Shown here one piece after another: positions 22,437 through 33,887 of a stretch of 54,183 bases of DNA. The stretch comes from Cymbomonas tetramitiformis (Eukaryota > Chlorophyta > Pyramimonadophyceae > Pyramimonadales > Pyramimonadaceae). Made by a program: the position numbers and the translations under genes. A model generated the notes under the pieces. The model worked only from the letters and a program-made list of their open reading frames with translations, was not told where the DNA came from and searched no databases. Within the stretch, counting starts at the first letter, position 1, and every line of letters begins with the position of its first letter. The stretch lies in contig LGRX02014007.1 of the NCBI GenBank assembly GCA_001247695.2, forward strand, positions 1-54,183, given 5' to 3'.

Positions 22437-24244
22437 GACTGATGGGTGTGAAAGTGGCTCGTACCACGCCGTACAACCCTCGGTCTGACGGCCAGGCGGA
22501 ACACAGCAACAGGGTTATTGAGGACATGCTCAGGTCCTTTGTAGACGCCAATGTGGAGGACTGGGATCTGTTCACCACTAACGTGGAGTTCGCGATCAAT
22601 GACTCCAGGAGTGAATCTACTGGCTTCACGCCATTTGAGCTGGTGTTCGGGTTCTCGCCGCTGTCGCAGTTGGACCTTTTCCTGGAGGCCGCACAGTCCA
22701 CCGCTGGACGACGAACTGGGGGAGTAGGCACCGCACACGAAGTGGCTGTGAAATTTTCGTCGCAGCTGCGGGACGCCAGACAGCGGTTAGAGCTGGCTCA
22801 ACAGCGACAGCGCGAACAGTTTGATCGCAGGCACGGGCAGCGGGAGTATGCTGTTGGAGATCTGGTCTGGATAGAGGCGAAACACCTTACGGAGAAGGTG
22901 ATGGATCGCTCCATCTGTAGGAAACTGACCAAGCGCTGGCATGGACCAGTTCCTGTGACCGAACGCTTCTTCAGCGATGTACAGATGACCATGCCAGAGG
23001 CCGACAGAGGAGCTCCAGTAGCCTACCGCCTACGCCTCCCTCCTCACCGGCGGATTCACGACGTGTTCGCTCAACATCGCCTCAAACCGTACACCAGCGG
23101 TCAAGATGCTTTTGCCGCACGCGATCACCTAGCAGTACCTGAAGAGGTGGTAGTGGACGGTCAGAAGGAAGCACACGTTGAGCGCATCCTTGCACGTCGA
23201 GTGCGGTCTGTTCGAGGGAAGGAGGTGGAAGAGTGGAAGGTTCGCTGGACTGGCTACTCCAAAGCTCACGACCAATGGAGGACGCGTGACAAACTTGAAC
23301 GCGGAAGTCCACTTCAACAACTTCGTGAATTCGAGCAAGCGAGACTGCACATGGAAGCGCAAGTCCGTGACGAAGCCACTCGGCGACGCGAACAGCGTGG
23401 CCGCCACTCCGCCCAAGCCGGAATGACACTGGCCCACCTCATTACTAATCCCTGCGATGAACTGGACCAGCTCGAACAGATGGAAGATGATATTCCCCTG
23501 CCGTGGGAACGCCAAGAGCGCGTAGAAGATGGGTCGTTGGCACTGGTGACAGAGCTGCTGGCAATACAGGCAAAAACAACCCGCACACCCAGGATTCTCG
23601 TACTTTTCAGCGGTACTGGCTCAGTAGAGAGGGAATTCCTAAATTGCTTCCCCTCCGCCTCAGTGGTGACCCTCGACTCCGGGCATATCTGGCAACCCAC
23701 TCATGTGTGTGACATCCTGCAATGGGACTACAAGCAATACCCGCCTGGATTCTTCGATGTTATTTGGGCAAGTCCCCCCTGCAGGCAGTACAGTCAAGCG
23801 CGCACCACTGGTGGACCCCCTGACCTTCCCCAGGCTGACAAAATCGTACGACGAGCATTGCAGATCATTGACTACCTGGAGCCAAAACATTGGTTCATGG
23901 AAAACCCCAGAGGTCGCTTCCCTAACGCGCTACGGCTTCGCCCTATGATGCGCCAGCTTCCCCCACCGCTGGTGTGTACCTACTGCATGTACGGTACGCA
24001 GTACATGAAACCCACCTGCATATGGACGAACTCAGCACCACCCTCGCCCCTGCTACGCTGTACTACTTCAACACCGTGTGCGTGCAGATGGGCAACCGGT
24101 GCTCATCCAGAGACTGCTCAGCTTGGACCTCACCCGCAGCAGACTGGAGCAGGTCGATCTGCGAGTGTTTATCCCGTGCCAGCACTCCTGCTACGACAAC
24201 TTTTCCGACATTTACGCCTCCGCGACACTGAAGACCCGCTTTAG
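22433..24244 (+). pseudogene. Integrase end, chromodomain and C5-cytosine methyltransferase
   Basis: It starts with the rest of the integrase core (TTPYNPRSDGQAEHSNRVIE with the catalytic Glu, then FTPFELVFG) and the SH3-like tail. A chromodomain follows at about 23141-23340 (VERILARRVR, EEWKVRWTGYSKAHDQW), as in chromoviruses, where it targets integration to marked chromatin. The final 200 residues are a methyltransferase: ILVLFSGTGSVEREF (SAM loop), WASPPC (PPC at 23774-23782, with the expected catalytic Cys), and WFMENPRG (ENP at 23900-23908). These are motifs I, IV and VI of C5-cytosine methyltransferases in a phage-like, non-Dnmt3 form. It ends with a TAG before the polypurine tract. Confidence 0.88.
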
Positions 24245-24432
24245 ATTCCAAGTGGCACCCTTCTTCTTGAAAGTGGTGCCCTGGTAGCGGCAGGCAAACT
24301 ATGCTCGAAGAGGAACCAGAGAACCTAAGAACTGGAAACAGCAAGGAACCAGAAAACCTAAGAACTGGAACTTAGATGGGTACCTTAGCGGAGTGATCCC
24401 AGGAGGTAGACCACTCCTAAGGGGGGGAGAGT

Positions 24433-25124
24433 TGTGCCCGGAGGCACAGCGTGAGCCGATATGCCTATGCGTCCGTATGTGTGTCATCGGGGGTAATCTG
24501 GGATTGGCACGATGACAGTGAAATTGGGCTTGAAATCACGATGAGAATGAATACCAGATGTCCGGGGTATGACAGTATGACACTATGACACTATGACAGT
24601 ATGACAGTATGACACTATAGTAGTATGACAGTACTGTGGGGGGTGTCATCGTGGAACTCAGTCAGACCCTCGAAGAATGGTCAGATTCGCATCGGGGTTG
24701 AAAAGACAATGAAATCGAATATCAGATATTAAGGTTATGACAGTATGACAGTATGACGCTATGACAGTATGACAGTATGACAGTACAGTAGTATGACAGT
24801 ACTGTGGGGCAGTCATCGTGTCAGCCTGTCGGCATAACATCTGAATCGAGAATGACGAATCGGAATTAGAAATGAGATCGGATCGGGAACTGAACGTTGA
24901 GCCGAAGTGTGACATCGGCTCTCGAGTGGTTGACCCTGCAACCTGAGTGACGAGTGAATAAGTAGAGCACTTGAGAAGTGTTTAGCCTTCAGAACTCGGA
25001 ACCGAATTATCGTTTGTACCTCAATCTGGCCCTGATCCAGTATATTATAAAATCCGAATTGTGTACCTTTGCACGTTCAATCTAAAACATATTTCCGAGC
25101 ATCTGTCGTAGTGCCCCAGGCACA
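24433..25124 (+). repeat. 3' LTR (692 bp) of the chromodomain element
   Basis: A polypurine tract AAGGGGGGGAGAG precedes TGTGCCCGGAGGCACA, and the segment ends GTGCCCCAGGCACA. That gives TG...CA ends with a 6-bp terminal inverted repeat (TGTGCC/GGCACA). Inside are two imperfect direct copies, about 165 bp apart, of an array of GACAGTATGAC units ending in ACTGTGGGG. A TATA-like TATATTATAAAAT near 25040 could be the promoter. The 5' LTR was not found. Confidence 0.75.
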
Positions 25125-27282
25125 GGTTTAGGGTTTCCGGCTTAAGCCGAGCTTCACTCAATCTAAGGGACTTCTTATGTTATCTTAAGTGAAAGCATTC
25201 TGTGTTCTACCACCACAATATATAGTCAGCACTATATAGCTCACACCTTATCTAAATACAACGTATGCTTTTGTAGAAGATGTAGTTGCTCCAGCGATGG
25301 GAATGCACTGCCTTCGGGTCTGGAGATATTCTCCATCCAGCCCTGCAGCAGGTTGTTTGATCCTGTCCCTTATGTATCGCCATCACTGACAGTCCACACG
25401 CACATGTGTGTGTGGCTGGTATGTATGCATTAGACATGTGATATATATATTGTCTGCACACTTACATTGATCATTTACACTTACTGATTGAGTGTACCGT
25501 CAATATATATCTCTGAAATAAGTACTGAGATAAGTATTGTGGTGAGTATTTTCATGTATACTTACTGTGTGTGTGCATGTTACACTCACTGTTGGTTCAC
25601 ACATATCCACATACATATATCTTTGCTCTGTGTGTGTATGTGTGTGTGTGTGTGCTGATTGAGTGCACACATCTGGAATGAGTATACTTGTTATGTGTGT
25701 GTGTACTTACTGATTGAGTGCACACATCTGAAATAAATTGATATAAGTTAAGTTAGGTTAACTTAATCATGCATGTGTGTCTGTATACCACTGAACAACA
25801 TGTAACAAGCATGATATATATCAAATATTTTAGTATATTGTAATCTTGTATCTCATCATTATTATGGATGATGAGTATTATGGTTGATTTTCACAAACAG
25901 CTCCGATGAGTGTCCAGTCTATGATTAACAGGAGAACAGCTGCCCATACCTAAATCCTGTGATATAGGACAGCTGAGCTAATTCCTGTCTAACAATCAAG
26001 ATTGGCATCTTATGCATGTTTGGATGTTCAATATATTTATAACACTGGACTCGCAAGCTCTAGCATGTTATACATGTAAGTTGCAATATGCCGCAGTAAG
26101 TCGTATGCATGTATAGCCATAATGCAAAGCCGCTATCGTGATCAGGCTGGATATATGCATGCCAAGCCGTTATCGTGATCAGGCTGGATATGTACATGCA
26201 TTATATGACTATCACTTTCTAATACAATGATGTGTAATCATGTATACACTGGCATAATGCGTCATTTAGTGTGCACATGGCAATCATGAAAGCGCCTAGT
26301 ACGGTACGATCATCACTGTAAATCACGTGCCATTTGAAAATACATAATGTGCGCTGTAATCCGATGATGTCATTTGTCCATAATCATCTGTAAAATCACA
26401 CTCTGAATACTGTGTCGACAATTTTGATGTTAGCGCGATGTTGATGTTCAGTATCGTACACAGTCGTACAGTACGAGTTGCGCGCTTCATTTATGTGTGC
26501 GCATATATTGTATCTTGCGCATCCATATTCTCGTTGCGAATGACGAGTATTGATGATGCTCATTTTTGTATGCACGCCTTGTTCCTGCATATTGTAAAAT
26601 GATGCGCTCTCTGCGCGTCTGTACAATTCATCAACAGGACAAGTGTGCGATATGTGTATGAACACACCTCGTCGTCTTGGTCGTTCGCTGATATGCTGCG
26701 TATATTCAATCAAGCGCCTGATGTTCGCCATTTTGCGGCGCGCTTTATAATCCGCTACTGCAATGATATGTTGGCAATTATTGTCGCTGATGCGATTGCT
26801 GTTATGCGATATATGCGAACTTCGTTACGCCTGTATACACAATATACACAACACGCTTTCGCTGCTTACACTCGAGTCTGTTCTCGTTGTCGCCCGAGCG
26901 ATCGAATACCACTGTCACAACACGACTGTTATGGAACGGTAACAGTTGCGTGCAAGTTGCAAGTATTGGTGGGTGTATGAGTGCAGCAGTCTGGGGACCA
27001 GAAGTGCGTGCTTGAGCCCAATGCTCCTCATATACTCTAGTGCTCTCACGCGTCGCACGCGTTACCACCATCGGGTTGTGAACCCGAGAGCACTAGGTGA
27101 ACTTGACGCATCGGCTAGACGATATAGCCATTGATGCTCGTATGCTGTTCAGTGCATGCTAGAAACGAAGATGCGTCTTGACAGAACGATTCAGTTCGTT
27201 CTTTTAAAGACGTATCTTGCTTCGCCATCTCGATGCCATATACTTGGCCTCTCGATGGCAGATGTCACTCACCTTAGGTGGA
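25125..27282. other. AT-rich intergenic stretch with simple repeats
   Basis: No gene was recognised. There are TG/TA-rich tracts (25430-25720), including a (TG)n run near 25630. A 36-bp direct repeat around AAGCCGYTATCGTGATCAGG lies at about 26127-26195. Short ORFs lack recognisable motifs. Confidence 0.5.
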
Positions 27283-27455
27283 TGACAGACATTCTGACTG
27301 TACATGTCATAGTCGACCGTACTTACAATACTTGACGACTGTATGTCATTATGACAGATGCCATGACATGACATGACATGACATGATATGACATGACATG
27401 ACATGTATGACATGTATGACACATATGTCATCGGTCATATCCCTGACATGTTAGA
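27283..27455 (-). repeat. Dispersed repeat with TGTCA pentanucleotide run, inverted copy of 40268-40470
   Basis: Read on the minus strand, this segment matches the plus strand at 40268-40470. Shared stretches include GATATGACCGATGACATATG, the (ATGTC)n run, CGTCAAGTATTG and CGGTCGACTATGACATGTAC. The pentanucleotide run is shorter and less regular here. Confidence 0.85.
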
Positions 27456-28039
27456 TCAGAATTGAACAGTAGGAGGTGTGGGCCAAGAGCCTTTAACTAT
27501 CCCTGCTGACCTGACATTGTTACTGATAGCTCTGACTGACAGTCACCACTCTCCTGTACGCAGTAGTTCCGGCAGTTGGTGGGAGACTTACGATGAAAAG
27601 TTCAGGGGGTAAACGTCACGGCAGAAATTATACAACCATCACAAGATTTTCTCTTGGAAATATATAAATTAACTTTCTAGTGGAGCGCCCCCTGAATTTT
27701 CGAAACACTTCGGACTTGACCGCGCTTCAAGTAAGCGGTGAAATAACCCCTTTGGGGCATTTTAAAGCAGCTCTAGCGCAGTATTTTATTTTATTTGGTA
27801 ACAATATTTCGTTTCAGAATGTCCACGCCTTGTTGTGGGCCACTCTAGAAGAGATTTACGCTAGCGCTTGGAACGCTCTTTGGCTTTGGGAAGTTTCGAC
27901 GAGATGGTGCACTACGATTTTCTTACAGTTGATTTGTATTTCATTTCCGTTATATTGTATGGTAACATGACAATTTTCTAGCTACGCTTAATCATACGCG
28001 TCTGCACTCGAAGTTCCTCTTGTTTACAAATTCACAGAT
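27456..28039. other. Intergenic, start of the sequence interrupted by the hAT element
   Basis: The open frame at 27680-27970 has no recognisable motif and contains an intron-like tract (GGTAACAATATTTCGTTTCAG). The last bases before 28048 continue, across the transposon, into the tandem unit beginning at 31965. Confidence 0.4.
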
Positions 28040-28047
28040 CGGCAGAC
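28040..28047 (+). repeat. hAT target-site duplication, left copy
   Basis: CGGCAGAC; the identical octamer is at 31962-31969 immediately after the right end of the element. Eight bases is the standard hAT duplication length. Confidence 0.92.
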
Positions 28048-28079
28048 CAAGGGTGGGCATTAGTTTGAAAATCCAAACC

Positions 28080-28360
28080 TCTTTGTAACTAATTAGTGCA
28101 ATTTCATAACCGATTTGATACTGATTATCACTGATCAGATACCTATTTGATTGTTATTTGTTTAATTTCAAAACCCATTGTGTTGGGTGTTAGTTTACTG
28201 TAGAAACCTATTTGATTAGTGTTGCTGATTTTTTCAAACCTATTTGATTTCTAATTATCTGACAATTGAAACCTATTTGATTAGTGTTTGTAAAATATCA
28301 AAACCTATTTGATTGGTGTTTTCGCTCACTACAAACCTATTTGATAACACTGTTTTCCAC
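28080..28360. repeat. Left subterminal repeats of the hAT element
   Basis: At least five copies of a motif near AAACCTATTTGATTAGTG, spaced irregularly. The same motif recurs near the right end (31780-31870). Confidence 0.85.
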
Positions 28361-28511
28361 TAATTATCAGTCAAATCAGAGCATGCTACAGAGGCTATCA
28401 CAAGCATAACAAGATGGTTAATTCACACAGCAGGGTGATAAGGCATATCAAGCTAGGGTGACCAAATGATCCACCAAGATAATACAGCTATCAAATTGAT
28501 ATGTCCGACCC

Positions 28512-31365
28512 TTAAGCACAGTCACTGATCCTAACTCTGAGCATATGCTCCAAAGTGTCCTCCTCAGTGCTTTTGCGAAGGTCATCATGCATCCTACCAG
28601 CAGCACTAAAGGTTCTCTCAACCTTACCAGTTGTGGCTGGACATCCCAAAAACTGCCGTGCCATGCGATACATATCAGGCAGTTCCTTTTCCTTACCGTT
28701 CCACCACAACCATAACATCAAAGCCCTCCTCATTAGCTTCTTGGGGCAAAGCTAAATACAAGTCTAGCTGATCTTTGGTCACAGCAGGTGTGCTAGCGAC
28801 AGTTTGCTGCTTCCTCCTCATGAAAGAGGACTCACCAGTGCTTCGCTTTTCAGAGACGCGCGGGGGCACACGGGCAGATTCAGCAGCCACAGATGGCTTA
28901 CAGTCAGTCCAAGCAGTACGGATGAAGCTCAGGGCCCGCTCGCGAGTCATAGTGCCGTTGTCAAAGATATTGCACCCGTCAAAGTCCCAGTTCTTCCAGC
29001 GGGGATCCAGCAAAGTGGAGACAATGTAATCCTCCAGGATGGACAACGAGAGATCTTGGCACCACCGTTGCACGAACTCGTCGTGCATAGCTTCCCGCCC
29101 CGTGCGCACAGCAGATAACAACGCAGAGTGCTTCAGCACAGTTCCGTCCGCCAAGGTCAAGTCCACAGAGGGGTCCAACTCAAACTCGATGCGCCAGGCG
29201 GTCATTGGCAGCACCAGAGACATGGTGACATATCGCGTGCCCTAAATGATGCGGGTGTACTCGAATACCGGCTGCAACACTGGAAGCTGCAAACGAACAT
29301 ACACCGCTAGTCAAATAAATTCCCCTTACTTTTTAATCCTGATGCAATATTTCATATATGAACACAAGTAAATTCCTCAACAATAAAAAGAGGGGAGGAA
29401 GTACCGATTGCTGTATGAGCTGCCAGTCAGTCAGATCCAGCTGAAAGTCGCGGTACGTGGAGCCGATCTCGTCAGTGCTGAGCTTCAACTGGAGAGACTC
29501 CACGTCAAACATCTGGAGAGCAGTCTGCTGAGGCGGGAACCATTCCCACTGAAGATAGGTGCTATTCCAACGGACGGCCACCGATCGGGGAGGCTGAGTA
29601 GTCGGAAGCTGATATTTAGTTTGGCAGCGATGCAGGCATGCCAACCCGAGCGGAGAACGTCGGAACAAAGCTGCAATGCCCTTCGTTTTCACGTGCACGG
29701 CGTTGATCTTGTCGACAGCCAGAAATGCGATAACGCATCGCTGACCAACATGAGCTGGGCAAGGAGAGGTCTCAAACTCCGAAAGACCTTTCTGAACGTT
29801 GCTGGCACCGTCGGCAACCGCCTTGTGCAAACAGTGACGGACGGTGTCGCACACCTCGCTCCTCTTCACAGTCAGCCGTGGCCTCAATAAACTTGCCAAT
29901 GCCGATGTGAGCCAGGGCCCTCTTGGTCGCCAGCTCGATCTCAATGCCAGTATGGGCAACCTCGCCAAACGGGACAGCTCGAACGAGGACTTCAGATATG
30001 CAGGTGGTGCCAGCAGCCCAAAAATACAGCAGGATCCCCAACAAGGCAATACCGTTCTCGGACCAAATGTCAATAGCTGCGAACATGCAACGAAGGTGTC
30101 CGTCAGTTAAAGAGTTATATATCATATATCATATCATATTGTTATGCAAGGCAGTAAGAGGGCAAAGTGACAAGTGAAACGCACAGGCAGGCACAAAGAG
30201 GACAGTCAGGAATACCTGAGGAAGGAAGTACGGCGGTCTTGATCAAGGCGGCGACCTTATGCCGATCGTAAGCAAGGGCTTTCCCAGAAAGACAACAGAG
30301 CTGGCGGACAACGTTGTGCTTGGTGGGCATTGTGTAAGCTCCCTCGGAAGCAAACAGCAGGACATCAGACAGCTCCGTGTCACGTTCAGGCAAACTCGGA
30401 GGTCGTGCGCGTTTGCACAACCAATTAACCACTTTTCGGGTCAGCGTGTCACGTTTCCCAGCCGGCCAGATAGCAGCGTTGTTGGTGATAACAGATTGAA
30501 CGCGGGCAGTCGCATCCTCGGACGGGTCATCATTCAGCTCGGCTTCGAACTCCGCGGCTTCCAGTTCTGCAAGATGTGGCTTGTGAACATAGGAAAGATG
30601 CTGGCGGGCGTTGGTGGTGTTCGTGGAGGATGCCAATCGCGCGTTGCACCCTTTAATGGCACATCGGAGTCCAACAGGCATGCTAGTGGTGGGACAGATA
30701 ATCTCGTTGAACAGCGACCATACCTGCCACAGGCGAAAACAAATGCGGTCAGCAAACAACGAATACAACGAGGGAGTTTCATTAGCAGGCATGGGTCGGT
30801 GTGTCAGCGGTGGCACGCGCGATATGAATGCAGACTCACGGCCACGCAGTCGCACCTTCGCAACACGCCGACCTCGCATGGCAGGTCGAAGGATCTCTTC
30901 GGTTTCACCCTCATCTTCAGTAACATCATCTTCTGCAGTAATGGAAGGGGAAGGCTCTACAGTCGCACCAACACCAGCGCTACTGGTAGCAGCGACAACA
31001 ACAGGGGTGTTTGAATTGACTGGCGACTTGCGTCTGCGTTTGCCAAGCTTAAGGGGCTCAAGTTGTGACTTATCATTTCTAAACTTGGCGATATCGTCCT
31101 CCAGACCGGCCAGGTTCTCGATCGGCTCCCACGTGTCGTGAGCCTGACTGTAGCCTTTAAAGCGAATGAGCCATTCCTCCACTGTACGATCGCCTGATTT
31201 GGACAATCGCTCGGCTAAAATACACTCGACATCGTAAATGTTGTCAGCGTTATCACGATGATCGAACTCGTGATTGGGCGTACGTTTAATCGGTCCCTTG
31301 CCAATGGGGGCTAGCCTGCTGTTATTGGTCGAAGGCTTGCTTTTCTTAGATGCACGCTTACCCAT
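28512..31365 (-). pseudogene. Chromodomain-BED-hAT transposase, two introns, interrupted
   Basis: Exons are inferred at 31365-30216, 30076-29405 and 29286-28512, with GT-AG introns that keep phase. From the ATG at 31365 the protein has a basic tail and a chromodomain at residues 43-98 (YDVECILAERLS, EEWLIRFKGYSQAHDTWEP). A BED-type zinc finger follows at about 211-262 (Cys 235/240, His 256/261). The hAT catalytic region includes AIDIWSENGIALLG with the first Asp and KAVADGASN with the second. The C-terminal dimerisation part is FLGCPATTGKVERTFSAAGR. Breaks: a frame change near 29860, a TAG at 29242-29244 inside a conserved segment, and a frame change near 28700. A chromodomain at the N-terminus of a hAT transposase is unusual and could direct insertion to modified chromatin. 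Confidence 0.85.
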
Positions 31366-31659
31366 GATGAGAGAGTTCTGATGAGTAGTTGGACTTATAA
31401 TGGCTGTCCTGTTGCTTTATATGGTGGTGATAGCTTGGTGGTGGTGAGCCCGCGACAGCCAAGGTTTTGAAAATTCAAATTTTCGCTTCTCGCTGGCTCT
31501 CCAGCGAGAAGGATCTCAATTCGACCAAATTATCAAACCGCAATATCAGACCATGCCACCAATCGGGTGGTCGAACGTGGTGACCAAATCGATTTTCGGT
31601 GACGTTCATGACGGCAAACCGATTAATCGTGTATATGCGATTCTAAGGTGAAATCTTGA

Positions 31660-31920
31660 AAACCGATTCGATTGGTGTATATTACCCACCGTAACCGATT
31701 TGATTCCTGTACCCAATTTCACACAAGCGATTTGATTAGTAATTAGTCCAGGGTGGGAACCGATTCGATTATAATTTGTCACAGCGCCAAACCTATTTGA
31801 TTTGTAATTAGTCCTGAGTAGAAACCTATTCGATTCCTAATTTGTCATAATCGCAAACCTATTCGATTCCTAATTTGTCATAATCGCAAATCGATTCGAT
31901 AGGGGTATACACTATTAAAT
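31660..31920. repeat. Right subterminal repeats of the hAT element
   Basis: Several copies of AACCGATTTGATT- or AAACCTATTCGATT-type motifs, alternating with TAATTAGTCC or TAATTTGTCATAATCG spacers. Confidence 0.85.
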
Positions 31921-31961
31921 CGATTAATCATAATTCCTCGACTAATCGATTCCCACCCTTG

Positions 31962-31969
31962 CGGCAGAC
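31962..31969 (+). repeat. hAT target-site duplication, right copy
   Basis: CGGCAGAC, identical to the octamer at 28040-28047. Confidence 0.92.
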
Positions 31970-32545
31970 CCTTCGATAGCGGGAAAACTGCTATTCTAAC
32001 GGCGGTTTGGACTTTACCGGCGTCTTCCTCGCGGAAAACTATCCCATTTAAGTATTTTCATCACTTCATTTGGTTGAACTTTCGAGGAGATGGGCGATCT
32101 CTTGGCAACCCTATCTTTTTGACGACAGTTTTTTTTTCAGTTTGCATTGCGATCGTGGCATTAGCTCAAACAGAGCGCCAAACTGCGGTTTGGAGGTCTC
32201 GGTGAAAACCCGGGATGCCACACAATAGAAGAGTGTTCAACGACACTCGTTTACTTACCTTCTCCCTTTTGAAAGATTCGCAGGTTTTCAGACCCATCGA
32301 TAGCGGGAAAACCGCTATTTTCACGACTATTTTGACTTCACGAGCGTTTTCCTCGCGGAAAACTACCCCATGTAAGTATTTTCATCACTTCCTTTGGTTA
32401 ACTTTTCGAAGAGATGGATGATCTCTTCGCAACCCTATCTTTTTGACGACATTTTTTTTTTCAGTTTGCACTGCGATCGAGGCATTAGCTCAAACAGAGC
32501 GCCAAACTGCGGTTTGGAGGTCTCGGTGAAAACCCGGGATGCCAC
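31965..32545 (+). repeat. Tandem repeat A, about 324-bp unit, two copies
   Basis: CAGACCC(T/A)TCGATAGCGGGAAAA begins copies at 31965 and 32289. They match through a block ending AACCCGGGATGCCACACAATA and then diverge. The hAT element was inserted in the first copy; its left flank before 28048 is the start of that copy. No coding function was seen. Confidence 0.8.
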
Positions 32546-33020
32546 ACAATAAAGGTGTGCTTTCTATCTTCTTTTCACCCTCTTTGTTTGGACGTCCGAT
32601 CTTTCCTTTTCTTTAGGCTTGGAGTTCTAACCTTTTCGTTCTTGCGTGGTCCATGTAGGAAAATTACGTTTCGAGTTTCCATCATCTATCTCTTCTACAA
32701 AGGTAACTATGTTTCTTTTTACCAAAGAATGATCCTTGAACTGTTTGTTAAGGCCATCAACAACTTGTTAAGGCATTGAACTTTTATTCAGGGCCTGAAG
32801 AAAAAGCTCAAGCTGAGGTCTCGGTGAAAACCCGGGATGCCACACAATAAAGGTGTGCTTTCTATCTTCTTTTCACCCTCTTTGTTTGGACGTCCGATCT
32901 TTCCTTTTCTTTAGGCTTGGAGTTCTAACCTTTTCGTTCTTGCGTGGTCCATGTAGGAAAAACACGTTTCGAGTTTCCATCATCTGTCTCTTCTACAAAG
33001 GTATGTTTCTTTTTACCAAA
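32517..33020 (+). repeat. Tandem repeat B, about 298-bp period, two copies
   Basis: GGTCTCGGTGAAAACCCGGG starts copies at 32519 and 32817, each followed by a CT-rich block that is nearly identical. The same start block also ends the first unit of repeat A (32195), so one about 33-bp block occurs three times and links the two arrays. Confidence 0.8.
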
Positions 33021-33080
33021 GAATGCCCCCCCCCTTGCTCATCTGCACCGCTCCAGCTCAACCAAAGAATGAGCGGTGAA

Positions 33081-33147
33081 GGGTGCGCACACGCATAGGG
33101 GGTGGGTTGAGCTCGAGGGCGCGCACACGCATAGGTGGTGGGTTGAG
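33081..33147 (+). repeat. Short tandem repeat at the edge of the gap
   Basis: Two copies of a 33-bp unit around GCGCACACGCATAGG-GGTGGGTTGAG run straight into the run of Ns, so the gap probably hides more copies. Confidence 0.75.
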
Positions 33148-33363
33148 NNNNNNNNNNNNNNNNNNNNNNNNNNNNNNNNNNNNNNNNNNNNNNNNNNNNN
33201 NNNNNNNNNNNNNNNNNNNNNNNNNNNNNNNNNNNNNNNNNNNNNNNNNNNNNNNNNNNNNNNNNNNNNNNNNNNNNNNNNNNNNNNNNNNNNNNNNNNN
33301 NNNNNNNNNNNNNNNNNNNNNNNNNNNNNNNNNNNNNNNNNNNNNNNNNNNNNNNNNNNNNNN
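33148..33363. other. Assembly gap of 216 N
   Basis: Unsequenced bases. Open frames crossing it are artefacts. Confidence 1.
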
Positions 33364-33887
33364 AGCCACGAAGAAGTGAAAAATTCATCCATGGTAGAAC
33401 GTAGGTTGCAATCTTGCAAATGATTAGAGAGATGCGCTTAGGTTGGCGGGCGGCAATGTAAGTAAGGCATGTATATAAATGTAAAGGTGTGTGGGGCATG
33501 CAATATTTTGGGGTAGGATTGTTGGTGATACAAGTAAACACGTGTTTCAGAAATGTGACCGTGGCAAGGAGAGTGTGGGCAAGTCCCCGACTACACAAAG
33601 GTATCGGGTTGGCAGCCCAAAATTTGTGTGGATCCCTTCTTGTGGCGGGCCATGGGCATTCCAAGCAAGGAGGCAACTTTCTTGATTCAATCCTTAGCCA
33701 CACACCGTGGAAAGCAAGGGGGGTTGAGTAGCGGTGTTAAGCGGCAATTATAGGTTGAATACCCTTCCAGAGGGTTGTCTACTTGGGAGGAATGCCCGTC
33801 ACTTGCCCGAGTACACTTAATAATGGATAAGATGAGTATAGGGTCGGGGGGGTGCATGCATAACTTGCAATGAAGTGCCCTGGCCGT
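33364..33887. other. Intergenic, nothing recognised
   Basis: No gene, RNA or repeat was identified between the gap and the palindrome array. Confidence 0.5.

Larger units (their letters stand above)
20240..25124 (+). mobile_element. Ty3-like chromodomain retroelement with adenine and cytosine methyltransferase domains
   Basis: The plus-strand order is proline-rich gag-like ORF, junction near 21346, Dam-type methyltransferase fragment, zinc-binding integrase domain, integrase core, chromodomain, C5-type methyltransferase, polypurine tract, 3' LTR. Protease, RT and RNase H are missing between gag and Dam. It lies head-to-head with the previous element without LTRs between them. One frameshift near 22430 splits the integrase. 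A second copy of the Dam part is at 48210-48877, nearly identical, so the family moved or was duplicated recently. Confidence 0.82.
28048..31961 (-). mobile_element. hAT DNA transposon with chromodomain transposase (3914 bp)
   Basis: The ends are CAAGGGTGGG... and ...CCCACCCTTG, a 10-bp perfect terminal inverted repeat with weaker pairing beyond, flanked by the identical octamer CGGCAGAC. Both subterminal regions (28080-28360 and 31660-31920) hold many copies of a motif near AAACCTATTTGATT, as expected for transposase binding sites in hAT ends. One transposase gene fills the middle on the minus strand. The unmutated duplication suggests a recent insertion. The coding region nevertheless carries two frameshifts and one stop, so it was either already defective or misassembled. 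Confidence 0.93.

Noticed and set aside
32993..33703. ORFs on both strands crossing the N run
   Set aside because: Open only because N codons are not counted as stops.
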